Source: Piscicola geometra (Eukaryota > Annelida > Clitellata > Hirudinida > Piscicolidae). From it: a stretch of 64,000 nucleotides of DNA. Below the pieces are notes generated by a model, which saw only the letters and a program-made list of their open reading frames with translations, ran no database searches and had not been told where the DNA came from. Positions 1 to 11,870 of this stretch are shown here, piece by piece. Location of the stretch: NCBI GenBank assembly GCA_943735955.1, contig OX030957.1:5958301-6022300 (forward strand), in the 5' to 3' direction. Each line of letters starts with the position of its first letter. Position 1 is the first letter of the stretch. A program made the translations under genes and the position numbers.

Positions 1-144
1 AACGCGTCAATGAAGTTGTTGTTGTCATTTACAATGTTGTTGTTTTTTGTGTGGTCTTTATTGTTGGTGGCAGTGGAGCTAGTAGTTGTTGTAATGTCGT
101 TACTGTGAGGTTGTTGATTTGAAGAACATGTAGAGAAATCACCA

Positions 145-1452
145 TTATTTGAGACTTTTAAATGAGTTTGAAGAGAATTTTTGTAAATGATTGAAATGGC
201 ATATTAAGAATGATAAGCATATAAGTATTAATAATGCTATGAATGCAACTAACAGACTGAGAATATCATATGCTGCATCATCATCATCAACCTTTTTTTT
301 TTCTTCCCCATCATCATCATCATCATCATCATCATCACCGTAGATACTCTTAAATCCTAACTCATTGTTACTATGGCAACGGGTGTGGTGTTTGGGGGAC
401 TTGGGAAGGTGGTTGTGTCTGATTGGATGAAGTGTGGGGGTGGTGGTGAAGAGATGATGGTGGTTATGCTGTGGTACATAGTGTGGTACATAGTTAGTAG
501 TGCTTGTTGGTGGGGAATAAACTGGTTGGGAGATGGTGTTGGCAGAGTATAGTGGATCATTGCTGCAGGTAGAAAAAGTTATCGAGATGACATGCTGTGT
601 GTTGGTGTGTTGGAATGGTGTGTTGGAAGTGTCAACTTGGTCGGAGTTGCTGCACGTAATTGCAGTAGTAACATCAGTGACGACCGTTGGCAACACGTTT
701 GCAGCATTTATGTTGTTCCTCGAGGTAGTGGCAGCCTCCTGGCCTGTTTCTTTCTGAGATGTCGCAAACCTGCCAACCCACCCTCCACCCCTACCATCAT
801 CATCATCTATTCCACCTTCTTTCACCCCACAAGCTATCCCATCCAAAGAGCTAGACAACATCTTCACCACACAATCCCTCCCCCCTCCATCCTTTCCTTC
901 CTTCTCTTCTTTACTCAGGACTAATGGGGAGATAGGGAAAGAAGGAGATGACAGTTTTGAAGGCAAATGCACGGATCTGGTGTGACGGTGTGAGGGCAGG
1001 TGAGGGGTGGTGGTAGGATTATGCATGCTTGTTGCAGACTGGAGTGTTGAGGGGGTGTTTTGTGCCAGCGACGAAGTGGGCGTCGCAGAGGTTGTTTGTG
1101 GAGTGGCTTCAACACTCGGCATCGGCTCGCCTGCCGCCCATACGTCTCCTCTCCCAGCGACGCCAGCATTCCTCCACCCACTGGCAAACTCCTCTCTGCT
1201 GACCTTGAAGGCATCACTGAAACTTCTGCTGCCTAGCAGTACATTACTATCACTGAAGGTGTCTCTATTGTTATTAAACTTATTATTAGTACTGTTGTTC
1301 TTGTTGTTGTTGTTGTTATGGTTATTCGCATTGTTCTCGCATGACTGGTCGCTCTCGAGTGAGAGGGTCGTGAAGGCTGACATGGTATCGTCATCATCAC
1401 CACCGCCTATCTCCACCAACCTCGCCCTCTTCTTCTTCCTCTTTCTCGTCAC
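145..1452 (-). CDS. Hypothetical low-complexity protein with one C-terminal membrane segment (3'-terminal exon)
   Basis: I do not recognise this gene. It is an open frame of about 435 codons. The first codons lack an in-frame ATG and are preceded closely by an in-frame stop, so either translation starts at the ATG at 1383 (about 412 residues) or the frame continues from an upstream exon. The N-terminal part is basic (RKRKKKRARL) followed by Asp, then an Asn-rich run. The middle is rich in Ser, Thr, Pro and His. Near the C-terminus an Asp tract and a Lys/Asp stretch precede one strong hydrophobic segment of about 22 residues (ILSLLVAFIALLILICLSFL), and a short basic tail follows. This looks like a tail-anchored or type I/II single-pass protein. 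The length of the uninterrupted frame and the clear membrane segment argue for a real gene; the low complexity argues for caution. Confidence 0.45.
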   Translation of the reverse strand: MTRKRKKKRARLVEIGGGDDDDTMSAFTTLSLESDQSCENNANNHNNNNNKNNSTNNKFNNNRDTFSDSNVLLGSRSFSDAFKVSREEFASGWRNAGVAGRGDVWAAGEPMPSVEATPQTTSATPTSSLAQNTPSTLQSATSMHNPTTTPHLPSHRHTRSVHLPSKLSSPSFPISPLVLSKEEKEGKDGGGRDCVVKMLSSSLDGIACGVKEGGIDDDDGRGGGWVGRFATSQKETGQEAATTSRNNINAANVLPTVVTDVTTAITCSNSDQVDTSNTPFQHTNTQHVISITFSTCSNDPLYSANTISQPVYSPPTSTTNYVPHYVPQHNHHHLFTTTPTLHPIRHNHLPKSPKHHTRCHSNNELGFKSIYGDDDDDDDDDGEEKKKVDDDDAAYDILSLLVAFIALLILICLSFLICHFNHLQKFSSNSFKSLK

Positions 1453-1770
1453 TGGTGGTCATGATTATGATACTTTGATGGCGGTACAAGCATGTATGGT
1501 TGTGGGTGCTTTAAATGGTGGTGTATATGCACTACTACTATCACTCTTTCCAACTCACAATCAAACGTCTTGAATTTCTCTAGCGCTTCTTTATTTTCAA
1601 CACCACCGCCAACTTTCCTTACGTTTTTCACTTCTTTTCTCATCCCTCCCACCACCTGACTGTCCATCAATCCATCATCGAATCTCTCCATCCCTCCATC
1701 TTCATTCAAAGCTGCCACATCAACTTCTATCGCAAAGATCACTGTGGCCAGGCCTGTAGTTTGGTAGATT

Positions 1771-1771
<1 letters not shown>

Positions 1772-1844
<73 letters not shown>

Positions 1845-1845
1845 T

Positions 1846-1905
<60 letters not shown>

Positions 1906-1920
1906 GACTACTACTACTAC
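1772..1920. repeat. (ACT)n microsatellite
   Basis: About 149 bp of almost pure ACT/AGT triplets with two single-base interruptions. All frames through it read as Leu, Ser or Val homopolymers, which explains the apparent frames on both strands. Confidence 0.97.
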
Positions 1921-2178
1921 CACCTGCAGCCAAGTTGGGCAGCGCTACCACCTTCTCAACGTCTCGCATGAACGCCCAAGCTTCGTAATTGTCTCTGTAG
2001 CATCATCATCATCATCATCATCATCCTCATCATTAATCTCATCATCATCATCATTATGACCATTTTCTATGTATTTTAAATACTAACAACTCACTGATTA
2101 AATGGCTGGAAAAAAGACTAAAACACAACTACGACAAGCACAACGCAGGACAGACTAGACGTAACAACAAAAAAAAAC

Positions 2179-2420
2179 ACAACAAAACAACAAAGACCAC
2201 AACAAAACAACAAAGACCACAACAAAACAACAAAGACCACAACAAAACAACAAAGACCACAAAAAAACAACAAAGACCGCAACAAAAAAACAAAGACCCC
2301 AACAAAACAACAAAGACCACAACAAAACAACAAAGACCACAACAAAACAACAAAGACCACAACAAAACAACAAAGACCACAACAAAACAACAAAGACCAC
2401 AATAAAACAACAAGGACAAC
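2179..2420. repeat. 20-bp minisatellite
   Basis: About 12 tandem copies of aacaaaacaacaaagaccac with a few substitutions in the middle copies. Because 20 is not a multiple of 3, a 60-bp super-period appears in translation. Confidence 0.95.
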
Positions 2421-2879
2421 AACAAAACAACAGCAAAGACGACGATGACGCTGAAGATGCAACGACGACAGGCACGAACGAGAGTAGTTGGTCACGTGAC
2501 GAGAGTCTCAGGAGGGTCTTCTCGAGGGAGTGCTCGTTCAAGCCCGCCCTCAACCACGCCCTCCACCACCCCCTCGCTCCTCCCCTTCCTCCTCCCCCTC
2601 CTCCTCCTTCCCTTCCCTCCCATCTCTCTACTTCCACCTTACTCAAGAGTTGTCTAACTACCGGCCAGAAGTCTGTGAGGGTGATGGTGATGCTTGAAGT
2701 GATGATAGTGATGGTGGTTGCGAGGAAGTGATGATAATGATGGTGGTTGCGAGAAAGAGATGATAGTGATGACGGGTTGAAGTGTGTTCTTAAGGCCTTG
2801 ATGGAACTTTTAAGAGATTGTTCGTCTTGCAGCGTGGAGACCTCTCTAAGAATATTATGTGAAAGTATTATAATATCGT

Positions 2880-2994
2880 GGGCGGCGATCCTGGGAGGGT
2901 CCTTGGGTCCGGACCCCCCCACTTTTTTGCAGTCCAGGGCCCACCTCAATGGTAGTGACCCAGGACCACCCCCCCCCCCCCAGGATTGCCGCCC
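2880..2994. repeat. GC-rich imperfect foldback
   Basis: A GC-rich patch in AT-rich DNA. The left end gggcggcgatcctggg (2880-2895) is complementary, with one mismatch, to cccaggattgccgccc (2979-2994). Inner segments around gtccttgggtc and gacccaggac also pair. It could be a small MITE-like or other foldback element; no protein signal is seen. Confidence 0.6.
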
Positions 2995-3727
2995 ATTCTG
3001 GGTAGGAGCACCCCAAGATTTACCGCAGATCGCAGCCCCTGAACATAATATACATAAAGCACCATAAAGTAAGCGAGTGAGTGTGGAAAAGAAGTACCAA
3101 GGGAGGGTTGTGAGAGTTGGCTGAAGGAGAATACTTTGGTGAGTTTCGACAAGCCAGCTCTGTGGCAGGAATGAGTGTTTGATTCTTTGAGAGAACAAAT
3201 CTAAGAACACATTTTTTAAAGTAAATAGCCTATAGCAGCTCTTATTTACGAATATATCATAGCTGTTAATAATAGCTCACTCAATGAATTATAAACAGCA
3301 AACCCGTTGGGGGACCTTACACAACCAAGTTACTTTTGAGAAGGAGGTTTAGCATAGTTGTTGAGTCCATGAGTAAAAATGTCTTCCAGGCTAGAACATA
3401 CCATTAAGACTCTATGGGTGTCAAGGTTATTTGATGTGATTTTAAAGTTAAAACAAAGATTTTTTACATTCGTAGAAATATTTTTAAACTTTTTTTATTA
3501 ATGAAAAAACAGTTATTCTATAAGTATAGTTTATTATTGAAAGTCTCAATAATTTGGCTTCTAACGATTCATCTTTATCAGTTGCTAAGATCTTCTTGTG
3601 CCCGAACAACAACTGGCACTAAAAGATAAAAAATAGGTCAATTTCCATAATTTAAAGATTGTATTTATCTGTACTAATAATATGAATAAAAATAATAATC
3701 TGAAGCTTTTTTTCTGAATGAAAAAGT

Positions 3728-3893
3728 TTCTATTGTGCCATATAGCCCATACAGGCTATTTAGGCACTTAGCCTTTAAATTCCATTTGCGCCTATGGGCT
3801 ACTAGGAAATAGGTTGCACTTAAACCTAGGTTCGAGGTCCTAGGACCATTAACCATTGGTCAAGTCGAGAGCCATTACACATTCATCTACCCA
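3728..3893 (-). mobile_element. tRNA-derived SINE, family B, copy 1
   Basis: Read on the minus strand, this matches the element at 53890-54040 along its whole length. It starts GGGTAG.TGA, has the shared core CTCTCG.CTTGACCAAT and a block GGCGCAAATG, and ends in GGC.A.-type tail sequence. The Pol III A box is decayed in this copy. The head is near 3893 and the tail is near 3728. Confidence 0.7.
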
Positions 3894-3918
3894 TTTGCAA
3901 TTAATATGCATTGCAACC

Positions 3919-3987
3919 ATTTATTTAATTGAATTAACGTTTTAACTTTACAATTTACAGTTAAAACGTTAATTCAATTAAATAAAT
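3919..3987. repeat. Perfect 29-bp inverted repeat with 11-nt loop
   Basis: The arm 3919-3947 is exactly the reverse complement of 3959-3987. The loop is 3948-3958. The arms are AT-rich with a central aacgtt. It lies 26 bp from the head of the SINE copy at 3728-3893. Confidence 0.9.
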
Positions 3988-4488
3988 CATCATCCATTTA
4001 TTATAAATGGTTTAAATAGATCATTTTTAAATTTTAAAGTATTTTTTAGTCACTGATGCCCATTGAAAATGCTTGACACCTGGTTAACAGCAGTCAACAG
4101 TTTTTCGAGTAGTGCTTTCCTCTCATCTGACTTTTCCATAAATTTTGAACACTATTACAAAAAAAACCTCAAATTTAAACGAAACCACTTGGCTCTTTAA
4201 TGGTTAAATACCAATCACCTGATTACCAAAAAATTTGAATATTTAAAACAAACAATTTTATTATAATTGTTAATATTTAAATTTTACACTCAATTTTCAA
4301 CTCTCAAAAATAAATAATAAATTGGAATTTTTCTACTTTGTTGTTAAAGTTCACTTTTCTTCGTATCTAAGTAGTCAGGAGTAGAAGAGTACTAAAAGCT
4401 TCTCTACAAGGCGTATCTTTTCAAAATTAAAAAGTTTAAAAAAATAAATAGTATTCAATTGAAGATTTTAAATTGAGATATGTCGTAA

Positions 4489-6894
4489 ATGACGACAGCT
4501 TCAGAAAAGCGGGAACTGCAAGATTTTGAATTGTTGGAGCAACTTGTCAATGATGAAGTATCATTTTTGAGCAGTTTATCTACTGTGGATAAAGTACTTG
4601 ACGACCACAATATGTACAGCAATAATATCGACAAACAAGAAGGCTCTTCCTTCTTAGACAATTACCAGCCAAACCAATCTGACTTTTCTCATGATACTGA
4701 CTTCAACCAGCAGAGAGATTCTTTTGCTTTGCATGATTATATAGTATGTTGCATAATTTTCATTTAGTAACAATAATAATAATAACATTATTGTTGTTAC
4801 CAATATATTAAACAATTAATATTTAAATAATGAAATAATGCCCTGTAATCTTCATTTACATTATTTTTAATGCTTTCAGATATTATGAATAATTAAAATC
4901 TCCTTCCTCCATAGGATGCAGAATCATGGTCAAGCAAAGGTTCCAATTATAAGCCGGAAGATAGTGATGCAGATATCGATAATGATGATAACGATGCTCA
5001 CCGTGATCATAATGGCATCACTGATCATGCTCTTAACAATGTTAGTGACTCTAATAAAGGGCAATACGAAAATGAAAGTAACTCTTTCAAAGGCTCCAAT
5101 CATGATCATAGCAGCACTATTTGTGATAATGATGATGATGATGATGAAGTTGATCAAAATAATCTTGATTCTGATTACGGGGGTGATGATGATGATGGTG
5201 GTGGTAATGATGATGATGGTGGTGGTGAAGGTCCATCGAAAAAGGCTCTACAGAGCCTACAAAAGAGGGAAATGCTCAGTCAACTGGCTCAGAAGTTTTT
5301 TCCTGGAATGAAGGAGTCGTCAGAAGGAAAGTTAAGTATTAATACTGATGATAATAACAAGAAAGATAATTTCAAAAATGGGAAAAATAATTGCAATAAC
5401 AAAAAATCAATCATTAGCGATCGAAAGATTAGAATATTGAACAATATATCGAATAGTAATGTCACAAACAAAATTAAAAACACTAATAAAAAGGAAAGTG
5501 AAACGAGTAAGTCTAGAGTAATTGATAGTGAAAACAAAACTAATAATAGCAACAATAAAGTTCTTAATATAAAGAAAGCAAGCAATGCCGCATCGTTATC
5601 ATCATCATCATGTGAGGTAGTGAAGGGAGGGGAAGTGACGTCTGAGCTGTTGCGAGGGAGGTTGGCAGAACTGGAAGATGAAATAGCGAGGTTCAAGCGG
5701 GAAAGTGATGCGATGTCGCGTCAGAGAGGTGAGCAGGAGGAGTACTTGAAGTTGCTGAAGAAGGAGTTGGCGGAGGTGGAGATGAGGAAGAAGAAAGAGA
5801 GGGAGGAGTTTGAGGAGGTGAAGAGGAGGGAGATGATGAAGTTGAGGAGGGAGAGGAGGGTCTTTGAGGAGTACAAGGCGGGTCAGGAGAGTTTTTTCAC
5901 GCGGGAGAGCAGAAAGGAGATTGATGGAGTGAAGAAGCAGCTGGATGAGTTGAAGGTGGTGATGAAGGAGAAAGAGAAGAAAGAGAAGATGGCGATGGAG
6001 AGAATGAAGGAGAGGTTGGTGGTGTTGGAGGAGGAGAATGAGAGATTGAAGGATGAGTTGGTGCTGAGAGAGAGGGATCGCTGTGACTTGGTGAAGAAGG
6101 TTGAGGGCTTGAGGGTGGGTGAGGGGGAGGAGAGGTCTAGGGAGGTGAGCAAGAGTGAAGGGGTCGATGCTGGCAGGCAGGTCAGAGCTGAGGTTCCAAA
6201 AGGTGTCAGATTCACGACTCCAAAGTCATCGGATTTAAGCTCCAAAAACGTCAAAAGCGCCTACGAAATTATTCCAAACAACACAGGCACCCACACATTA
6301 GATAAACGCAACTCTACCGTTGAAGCCACCACAACCACCTCCACGGAAATCGTTAACCGCTCTATCCTCAGCGATGGTTCCAGCGTTCTCAGCTACAACA
6401 ATGGCACCACCAAGACCACCCGACCCGACGGCCACACGACCACCACCTACTTCAACGGAGACACCAAGGATTCGTTCGCTGACGGCAGGAGCATCTACTA
6501 CTATGCCAACTCCAAGACCAAACACCACACGTTCGCTGATGGCACAGAAATCTACTACTTCCAGAGTGGCCAGACCGAGAAGCACTACCCTGTAGGCACC
6601 AAGGAAGTCACATTCCCAGACGGGACCATCAAGTACATTGACGACGCCTGCGAGGAGACCATCTTCACCGACGGCAGCGTCCTCAAGACCTTCGCGAACG
6701 GGAACAGCGAGATGGAGTTCGCCAATGGACAGCGGGAAGTGCACAAGGGCTCGTACAGGAGGAGGGAGTACCCGGATGGAACCAGCAAGACAGTCTTCGA
6801 GGACGGCAGCATGCAAACCTGCTACCCGTCAGGCAGGACTAGAGTCAAGGACGCCATGGGCAACGTCATCTTCGATGGAGTAAAGACCTCTTGA
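4489..6894 (+). CDS. CENPJ: Centriole assembly protein SAS-4 / CENPJ (CPAP), TCP10 C-terminal domain
   Basis: This is a centriolar scaffold protein that, in the known family, controls centriole length and links STIL/SAS-5 and tubulin. There are two exons: 4489-4743 and 4915-6894, with donor gtatgt, acceptor atag and phase 0. The product is about 744 residues, shorter than vertebrate CENPJ. The N-terminus contains FELLEQL, resembling a motif near the start of animal CPAP. Residues about 86-200 are Asp/Asn/Gly-rich. A short conserved-looking block, LAQKFFPGMK, follows at about 207. A long charged coiled coil (about 328-485) comes next. The C-terminal G-box domain (about 560-744) shows repeated D-G-(S/T)-containing beta motifs such as YPDGTSKTVFEDGSMQ and ends NVIFDG, the TCP10_C signature. 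The G-box is the strongest evidence. Base composition shifts sharply to GC-rich in the G-box exon portion. A polyadenylation signal follows 55 bp after the stop. Confidence 0.9.
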
Positions 6895-6949
6895 TGTACT
6901 ATCGCTCATTTCTTCTTATCGTAAAACATAGGATAGCATAGGATCATTT

Positions 6950-6955
6950 AATAAA
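6950..6955 (+). terminator. Polyadenylation signal of CENPJ
   Basis: AATAAA 55 bp after the CENPJ stop codon, the first such hexamer downstream. Confidence 0.5.
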
Positions 6956-9900
6956 ACTTATGTTATCGTTATGTTACAAGATGCCCTCCAGTCATATTCT
7001 TCGTTTTTTGCTTGTATTCACATTATGTTCTTCCATATGGTTAAAGGCCTAATTTATAACCATAATTATTAACATCAATACTTTTATTTAAGAAAATAAA
7101 ACTATATTATATCTCAAGCTTGTGATATCACTTTAAAATGTATTCATCTTATAAGAAATAATACATTTTATAGTAAAAACAAGATGCAACAAAATCTAAA
7201 TTGTAAACATCAAAAATGAAAGCTCCATACTCACGCATCAAAAACCCGACAATTAATCGTGTTTATTCATTTATAAAGCCAGAGGAATATAGTTTTCTAT
7301 ATAAACTATCAAGTTCAACTTATCGTTCAAATTAATGCACCATATTTTAGTTAATTTTCAATTTTAAAAAGCTACGTGCAGTCTAAGGAGCTTTGAAAGA
7401 CATCATGAGTGCAAGGCAAAGATATTCTGGAAGAATCTTTGCAACTAAGGTAGGTTGATTGATGAGACTATGCTCTTGAACCATTTTAAAACCGTATAAT
7501 ATCCAGTTTGCAGAGGATGGTTTATTGATTAAAAATTTAAAGTAATGTTTGTTTATTATTAAATGTCTTCGATAAAAAAATTGTTAAAAAAAACAATTTC
7601 CAACTACTATCTTTGAATTAGAACAAATTTTTTTTACATAGTTTTAAACATTGAAGATATTTGTTTAAACGTTCAAAAAGTTAAAGAAAGTGATGGTAAT
7701 AAAGACTCAAGAATATATAAATTAAATGGGATGCGATCAGGAAAATATGGAAAAAAACAAGTGTGCATACATAAATCCAAAAGACTTTCAGTGGTGGTGG
7801 TGATGATGATGATAAAGTCAGACAGAAGACATCACTTGCTAGCATCACCTTTCAGGCAACCTGTTGTGATCTGCCACACGTCACAAAACATAAAAACCTA
7901 CGAAAAAACACTGAAAGAGTTTGAAAAATATTAATGAAAAGTGAGTTATGATGCCTATGTAAACAGAAAAAGACATATTTTTCATGAAAGTTTTTTAAAA
8001 TATTACTAGCAGACCACTTTTCAGAGCAGAAAACAATGGTATAAAGAATATTATAAATCAATTCGTTCATAAATAACTATATATGCCTGCGGTTTGAGTG
8101 TTGCTTTCGTATTTTTCATTTTGAAAAGTCTTACATAAAAGATTAATAACATAAAAATGTCTATAGATTAGTTTGAAATGTTAAAATTTTTATTTTTCCA
8201 ATTTTTATAGAACAAAAAACACTCGAGAAAAGTGCTGATTTAGGGTTTCGAAAAGCTGTTTCCATCTAATTATTCTCGTGAACGTTAATTTGTGGAAAGC
8301 ATGTGTGAGTTGAGTTATTTGTTTGTAAAATGACATGATTCTATATTCATCAGCATGAAAATTTAACTCTTATATTTTTTAATGGTATTTTAATAATTTT
8401 GTGAAATTTATTTTTTTAAATTATTGGAAAACTCGAGAATAAACGAAGCCATAAATTCATAATCATTAAATATGAAGGCACTCACCGCTTCATCTTGTTC
8501 CATACTTTTCCGAAAAAAATTATTTTTTTACATTTTATTTGTTTAATGTATTATTATCTTCGTTCTTATAAGTTTTACTCGACCCCGATTTCTCGTTTCA
8601 CTTATTCCGACGAGCTGCTCAAATCACCATTATTATTCTAGCCTATCTTCCAAATCTGTTTATGACAAGTCTCTATATTTAGCTTTTAAAGTTGCAATTC
8701 ACTGGCAACTCTCTTATTCATAAGCTTTTCTGATGATGTCCGTATCATTTGGTTTCTTCTGAGGCTTAATAGTTGTAAATTGGGAAGTAAGAGTCTTGAC
8801 TCTAATGAATATGAAAGCAATCTTTTTTTTAAATTACCTTATCGATAATAACAAATTTAACTATTTTTTCTTCGAGAAAGGTTGAAACTTACATAACCTT
8901 TCAGCAAAATAAATAAGGCTCGATTATCCGAGTTAATAAATTTTAAACAGTACATGTAAATGCTCATTTAAAAAATCAAAATCAATGATTTTATAATTTA
9001 TATAAAGTATTGCAGTTAATTCTAATAATTCTAATAACATATGCGTAAATGATGCTCAGCCTAATATTGTTGAAACGTCAATCAGTCAATAGTTGGCCCT
9101 TTCGAAAAAAATAAAAGTAGAGTAATAGTTAATATAAGGTAAAAAAAATATATTTAGGTTTGCTAAAATGTGATTTTAAAAGTTATTAGTTTTTAGGTTA
9201 AGCAATAATGGACTAAAGTTATCAAATTAAGTAATTAAGTAGTTGTGATATTGCAAGATTAATAATTGAATTATTCTTAAGGCTTTAACCACAATGAATG
9301 TATAATGAGTCATCATATTATTACACTTTTAGGATGAATCTCAGTAGCTAGATTTCCTTTAAACGCTATTTATACGAAAAAACAATGGTAAAACAAAAAG
9401 TAAAAAACTAGATGAGAGAATAATAGCAGCCATAGTTGCGCATATAACTAGAAGAAATATATGAAAATATTTTTTTAACGAAATATATAAATAACAATAA
9501 GCCTTCAATCATGATATAGTTGATCTTCATAAAGATTTTCGAGGCTTTCTCTGCGTTGTTTGTCTTTAATGTGCTGAGCGTAGCTTTAAGATAAAGACGT
9601 CTTTTGATGCTTTGCAATTTCAAGGCTTCGTAATTGTGAATAATGCATCTTTCAGATTTCTTTGGATAAAACCATTTACACAGTGTTCTTGGTTGGCTAG
9701 TTTTGAAAGCTTTGGAAACGTTTTTGAATTTGTAAAACAACCTCTCGTGTTCATACAAAGAGATACCTTGACATCTTGAGGCTTGTGGATGCAAGATTGA
9801 AAATTGTGTTACTCAAGATTGAAGGTGCGTTGAGGAACTCACAAAATCTCCCTCGAACAGGCATCACAATTTACTGAAGCTTCCAATGACTCTGATTAGA

Positions 9901-9977
9901 ACTTGCTAGATGGATAACCAAGTATCATCATCACCATCATCGTCATCATCATCATCACCAGCCGATTTATCTCATTC
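6956..9977. other. Gene-free AT-rich interval
   Basis: No recognisable exon. A short frame at 7405-7449 starting with ATG and ending at a gtaggt donor could be a 5' exon (MSARQRYSGRIFATK), but I could not link it to any downstream exon. The end of the interval (9926-9960) is a CAT/CAC-rich run just upstream of the Kir start. Confidence 0.5.
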
Positions 9978-11870
9978 ATGGATTTACCATTATATAAATT
10001 GCTGCTAAATGAATCTCACGCGATTAAAGGGAGTAAAATTGTGAATAAAAATAGAAAAATCAGAAAAAGTGATTATCCAAATAAAATAAATGAAATAAAA
10101 AATAATTATACAATTCACAAATACACCAAGGATCAAAATAGCACTGAAGATAATCGTCGAATCTTGAAAAAATACTTTCACAATTTACGTACCAAAAGCT
10201 TGATCAACAAAGTTAATCCTAAAAATATTTTGCACGCGAATCAAGATAAGGTTAAATATAGAAATACAGAGCAAAACATTGAAAAGAACGAAGAAAACAT
10301 ATTCAAAAGAACAATCCACCTGTTGAAGCTTTCCTCGAAGCGCCTCTTGCAAGCAGCGACGCCAATGAGTGCCAATGACAGCAGCAACTACCTCGCAACA
10401 CTACGCCCGCAAAAGCTTTCCAGTCGTCTATTCTCCCGCGAGTCCAGTACAAGCAGCGGCTACGTCTTCAACAACTTCCACTGGCTCCTTCCACGAACCC
10501 TACAAAGACGTCTGCTGCTCAAGAATGGCGACTACAACATCTCGTCGATGAACATCGAGAGACGTTCCAGACAGTACCTCGCCGACTTCTTCACGACACT
10601 CATCGACTTGCAATGGCGCGTCGATCTTCTCATTTTCGCCGCCACGTTCACACTCAGTTGGCTGTTCTTCGCCTTTCTGTGGTGGTTCATCAGCTTTGTT
10701 CACGATGACTTCGTGAACAAAGACAACCCCGGATGGAAGCCATGTCTGAAGGAGGTGCATGACTTCAGGTCCGCTCTGCTCCTCTCCATCGAAACGCAAC
10801 AGACCATTGGCTACGGCTTCAGAAACGTCACAACTAACTGCTCAGTCGCCGTCATCACCATCATGCTGCAGAGCTGCTTTGGTCTGGTCATCCAAGCACT
10901 GATGACAGGGCTCATATTTGCAAAGCTTTCGAGGCCCAAGAAACGCGCGCAAACTTTGATGTTTTCGCAGAAGGCGCTGATATGCGAGAGGGACGATCAG
11001 TTGTGTTTATTGTTTCGCATCGCTGACATGCGCAGGTCTCAGATAGTGGAGGCCCACGTGAGGGCCTTCATGGTGTCGAAGAAGGTGACTAAGGAGGGCG
11101 AGGTGGTGGCGTTCCACCAACAGAACCTCCGACTAGAGACCAGCGATGAAGAGGGCAGGTTGTTCCTGGCATGGCCCAACACAGTGGAGCACAAAATCAC
11201 GAAGGAATCTCCCTTGTGGGACATTTCCGCCACTGACCTGATCCATCGGCACTTCGAAGTGGTCGTCATCATGGAGGGCATTGTTGAGTCAACTGGCATG
11301 ACCACCCAGGCCAGGACTTCGTACCTGCCTTCAGAAATCCTCTGGGGACACCGCTTTGATCAAGTGGTTTCTTTCAGGCCCGAGAGAGGGCAGTACGTGG
11401 TTGACTTTGCGAAACTCAACTGCACCACTCCCTTCAGCATCTCTGCACTCAGCGCCAAGCAACGGATTGAACGTCAGTCCGATGAGAGTGGAAGAGTGAG
11501 TCGGAGTAGGCTGGAGAGTGTCACTGAGGATGAGGAGGACAGTGAAGGGAGTCATAGCAGCTTGAAACACCTCCACAGCTACCAAAGCAATAAAAGTGAT
11601 GAATCTGAAACCGCTCTCAAACCCGATGCAAACATAAAGACCAACACAGTCGAACAAGGCTCGAACTTCAGCTCAGATTCTCAAAGACTAGACTTGAAAA
11701 TAACGATTCCACGGTTAAAGATTGGCAAGCAAAGTCGCAAAAATTGTAACGATGACGACAGCGACTTCTCGAAAGTTGTAGCTTCTCACGCTGCCTCCAC
11801 AGCGTTCAACGTCATTGGAGCAACGTCCCTCTTACCAGCCACCAAGGCAAAGAGTGGCTCAGAACTTTGA
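9978..11870 (+). CDS. Inward-rectifier potassium channel (Kir family), intronless
   Basis: This is a tetrameric two-helix K+ channel of the plasma membrane. It has 630 residues in a single exon, long for the family because of an unusual basic, Asn/Lys-rich N-terminal extension of about 190 residues and a Ser/Asp-rich C-terminal tail of about 140. Landmarks: slide-helix region RRSRQYLADFF (196-206), W213-R214, M1 about 214-241, pore helix then filter TIGYGF (276-281), and M2 about 289-316. The PIP2-binding basic cluster SRPKKR follows M2 (318-323). The cytoplasmic immunoglobulin-like domain runs to about 487. The M2 rectification-controller position (Asp172 in mammalian Kir2.1) is Gln306. An in-frame stop at 9915 supports the chosen ATG unless an upstream exon is spliced in. 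Subfamily is not certain; it resembles invertebrate Irk channels. Confidence 0.93.
   Translation: MDLPLYKLLLNESHAIKGSKIVNKNRKIRKSDYPNKINEIKNNYTIHKYTKDQNSTEDNRRILKKYFHNLRTKSLINKVNPKNILHANQDKVKYRNTEQNIEKNEENIFKRTIHLLKLSSKRLLQAATPMSANDSSNYLATLRPQKLSSRLFSRESSTSSGYVFNNFHWLLPRTLQRRLLLKNGDYNISSMNIERRSRQYLADFFTTLIDLQWRVDLLIFAATFTLSWLFFAFLWWFISFVHDDFVNKDNPGWKPCLKEVHDFRSALLLSIETQQTIGYGFRNVTTNCSVAVITIMLQSCFGLVIQALMTGLIFAKLSRPKKRAQTLMFSQKALICERDDQLCLLFRIADMRRSQIVEAHVRAFMVSKKVTKEGEVVAFHQQNLRLETSDEEGRLFLAWPNTVEHKITKESPLWDISATDLIHRHFEVVVIMEGIVESTGMTTQARTSYLPSEILWGHRFDQVVSFRPERGQYVVDFAKLNCTTPFSISALSAKQRIERQSDESGRVSRSRLESVTEDEEDSEGSHSSLKHLHSYQSNKSDESETALKPDANIKTNTVEQGSNFSSDSQRLDLKITIPRLKIGKQSRKNCNDDDSDFSKVVASHAASTAFNVIGATSLLPATKAKSGSEL

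Larger units (their letters stand above)
1453..4488. other. Gene-free interval, repeat-rich
   Basis: No exon was recognised here. It holds an ACT triplet run, a 20-bp minisatellite, a GC-rich foldback, a SINE copy and a perfect 29-bp inverted repeat, each listed separately. Long frames on the minus strand across 2150-3210 are products of the minisatellite and foldback, not genes. Confidence 0.6.

Noticed and set aside
2155..3210. A 351-codon minus-strand frame
   Set aside because: More than half is the 20-bp minisatellite, and the rest crosses the GC-rich foldback. No domain or splice context is seen.
7405..7449. Possible 5' coding exon with ATG and gtaggt donor
   Set aside because: I could not find a phase-compatible downstream exon. 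The Kir frame has its own ATG with an in-frame stop just upstream, and its only nearby acceptor does not match the phase.
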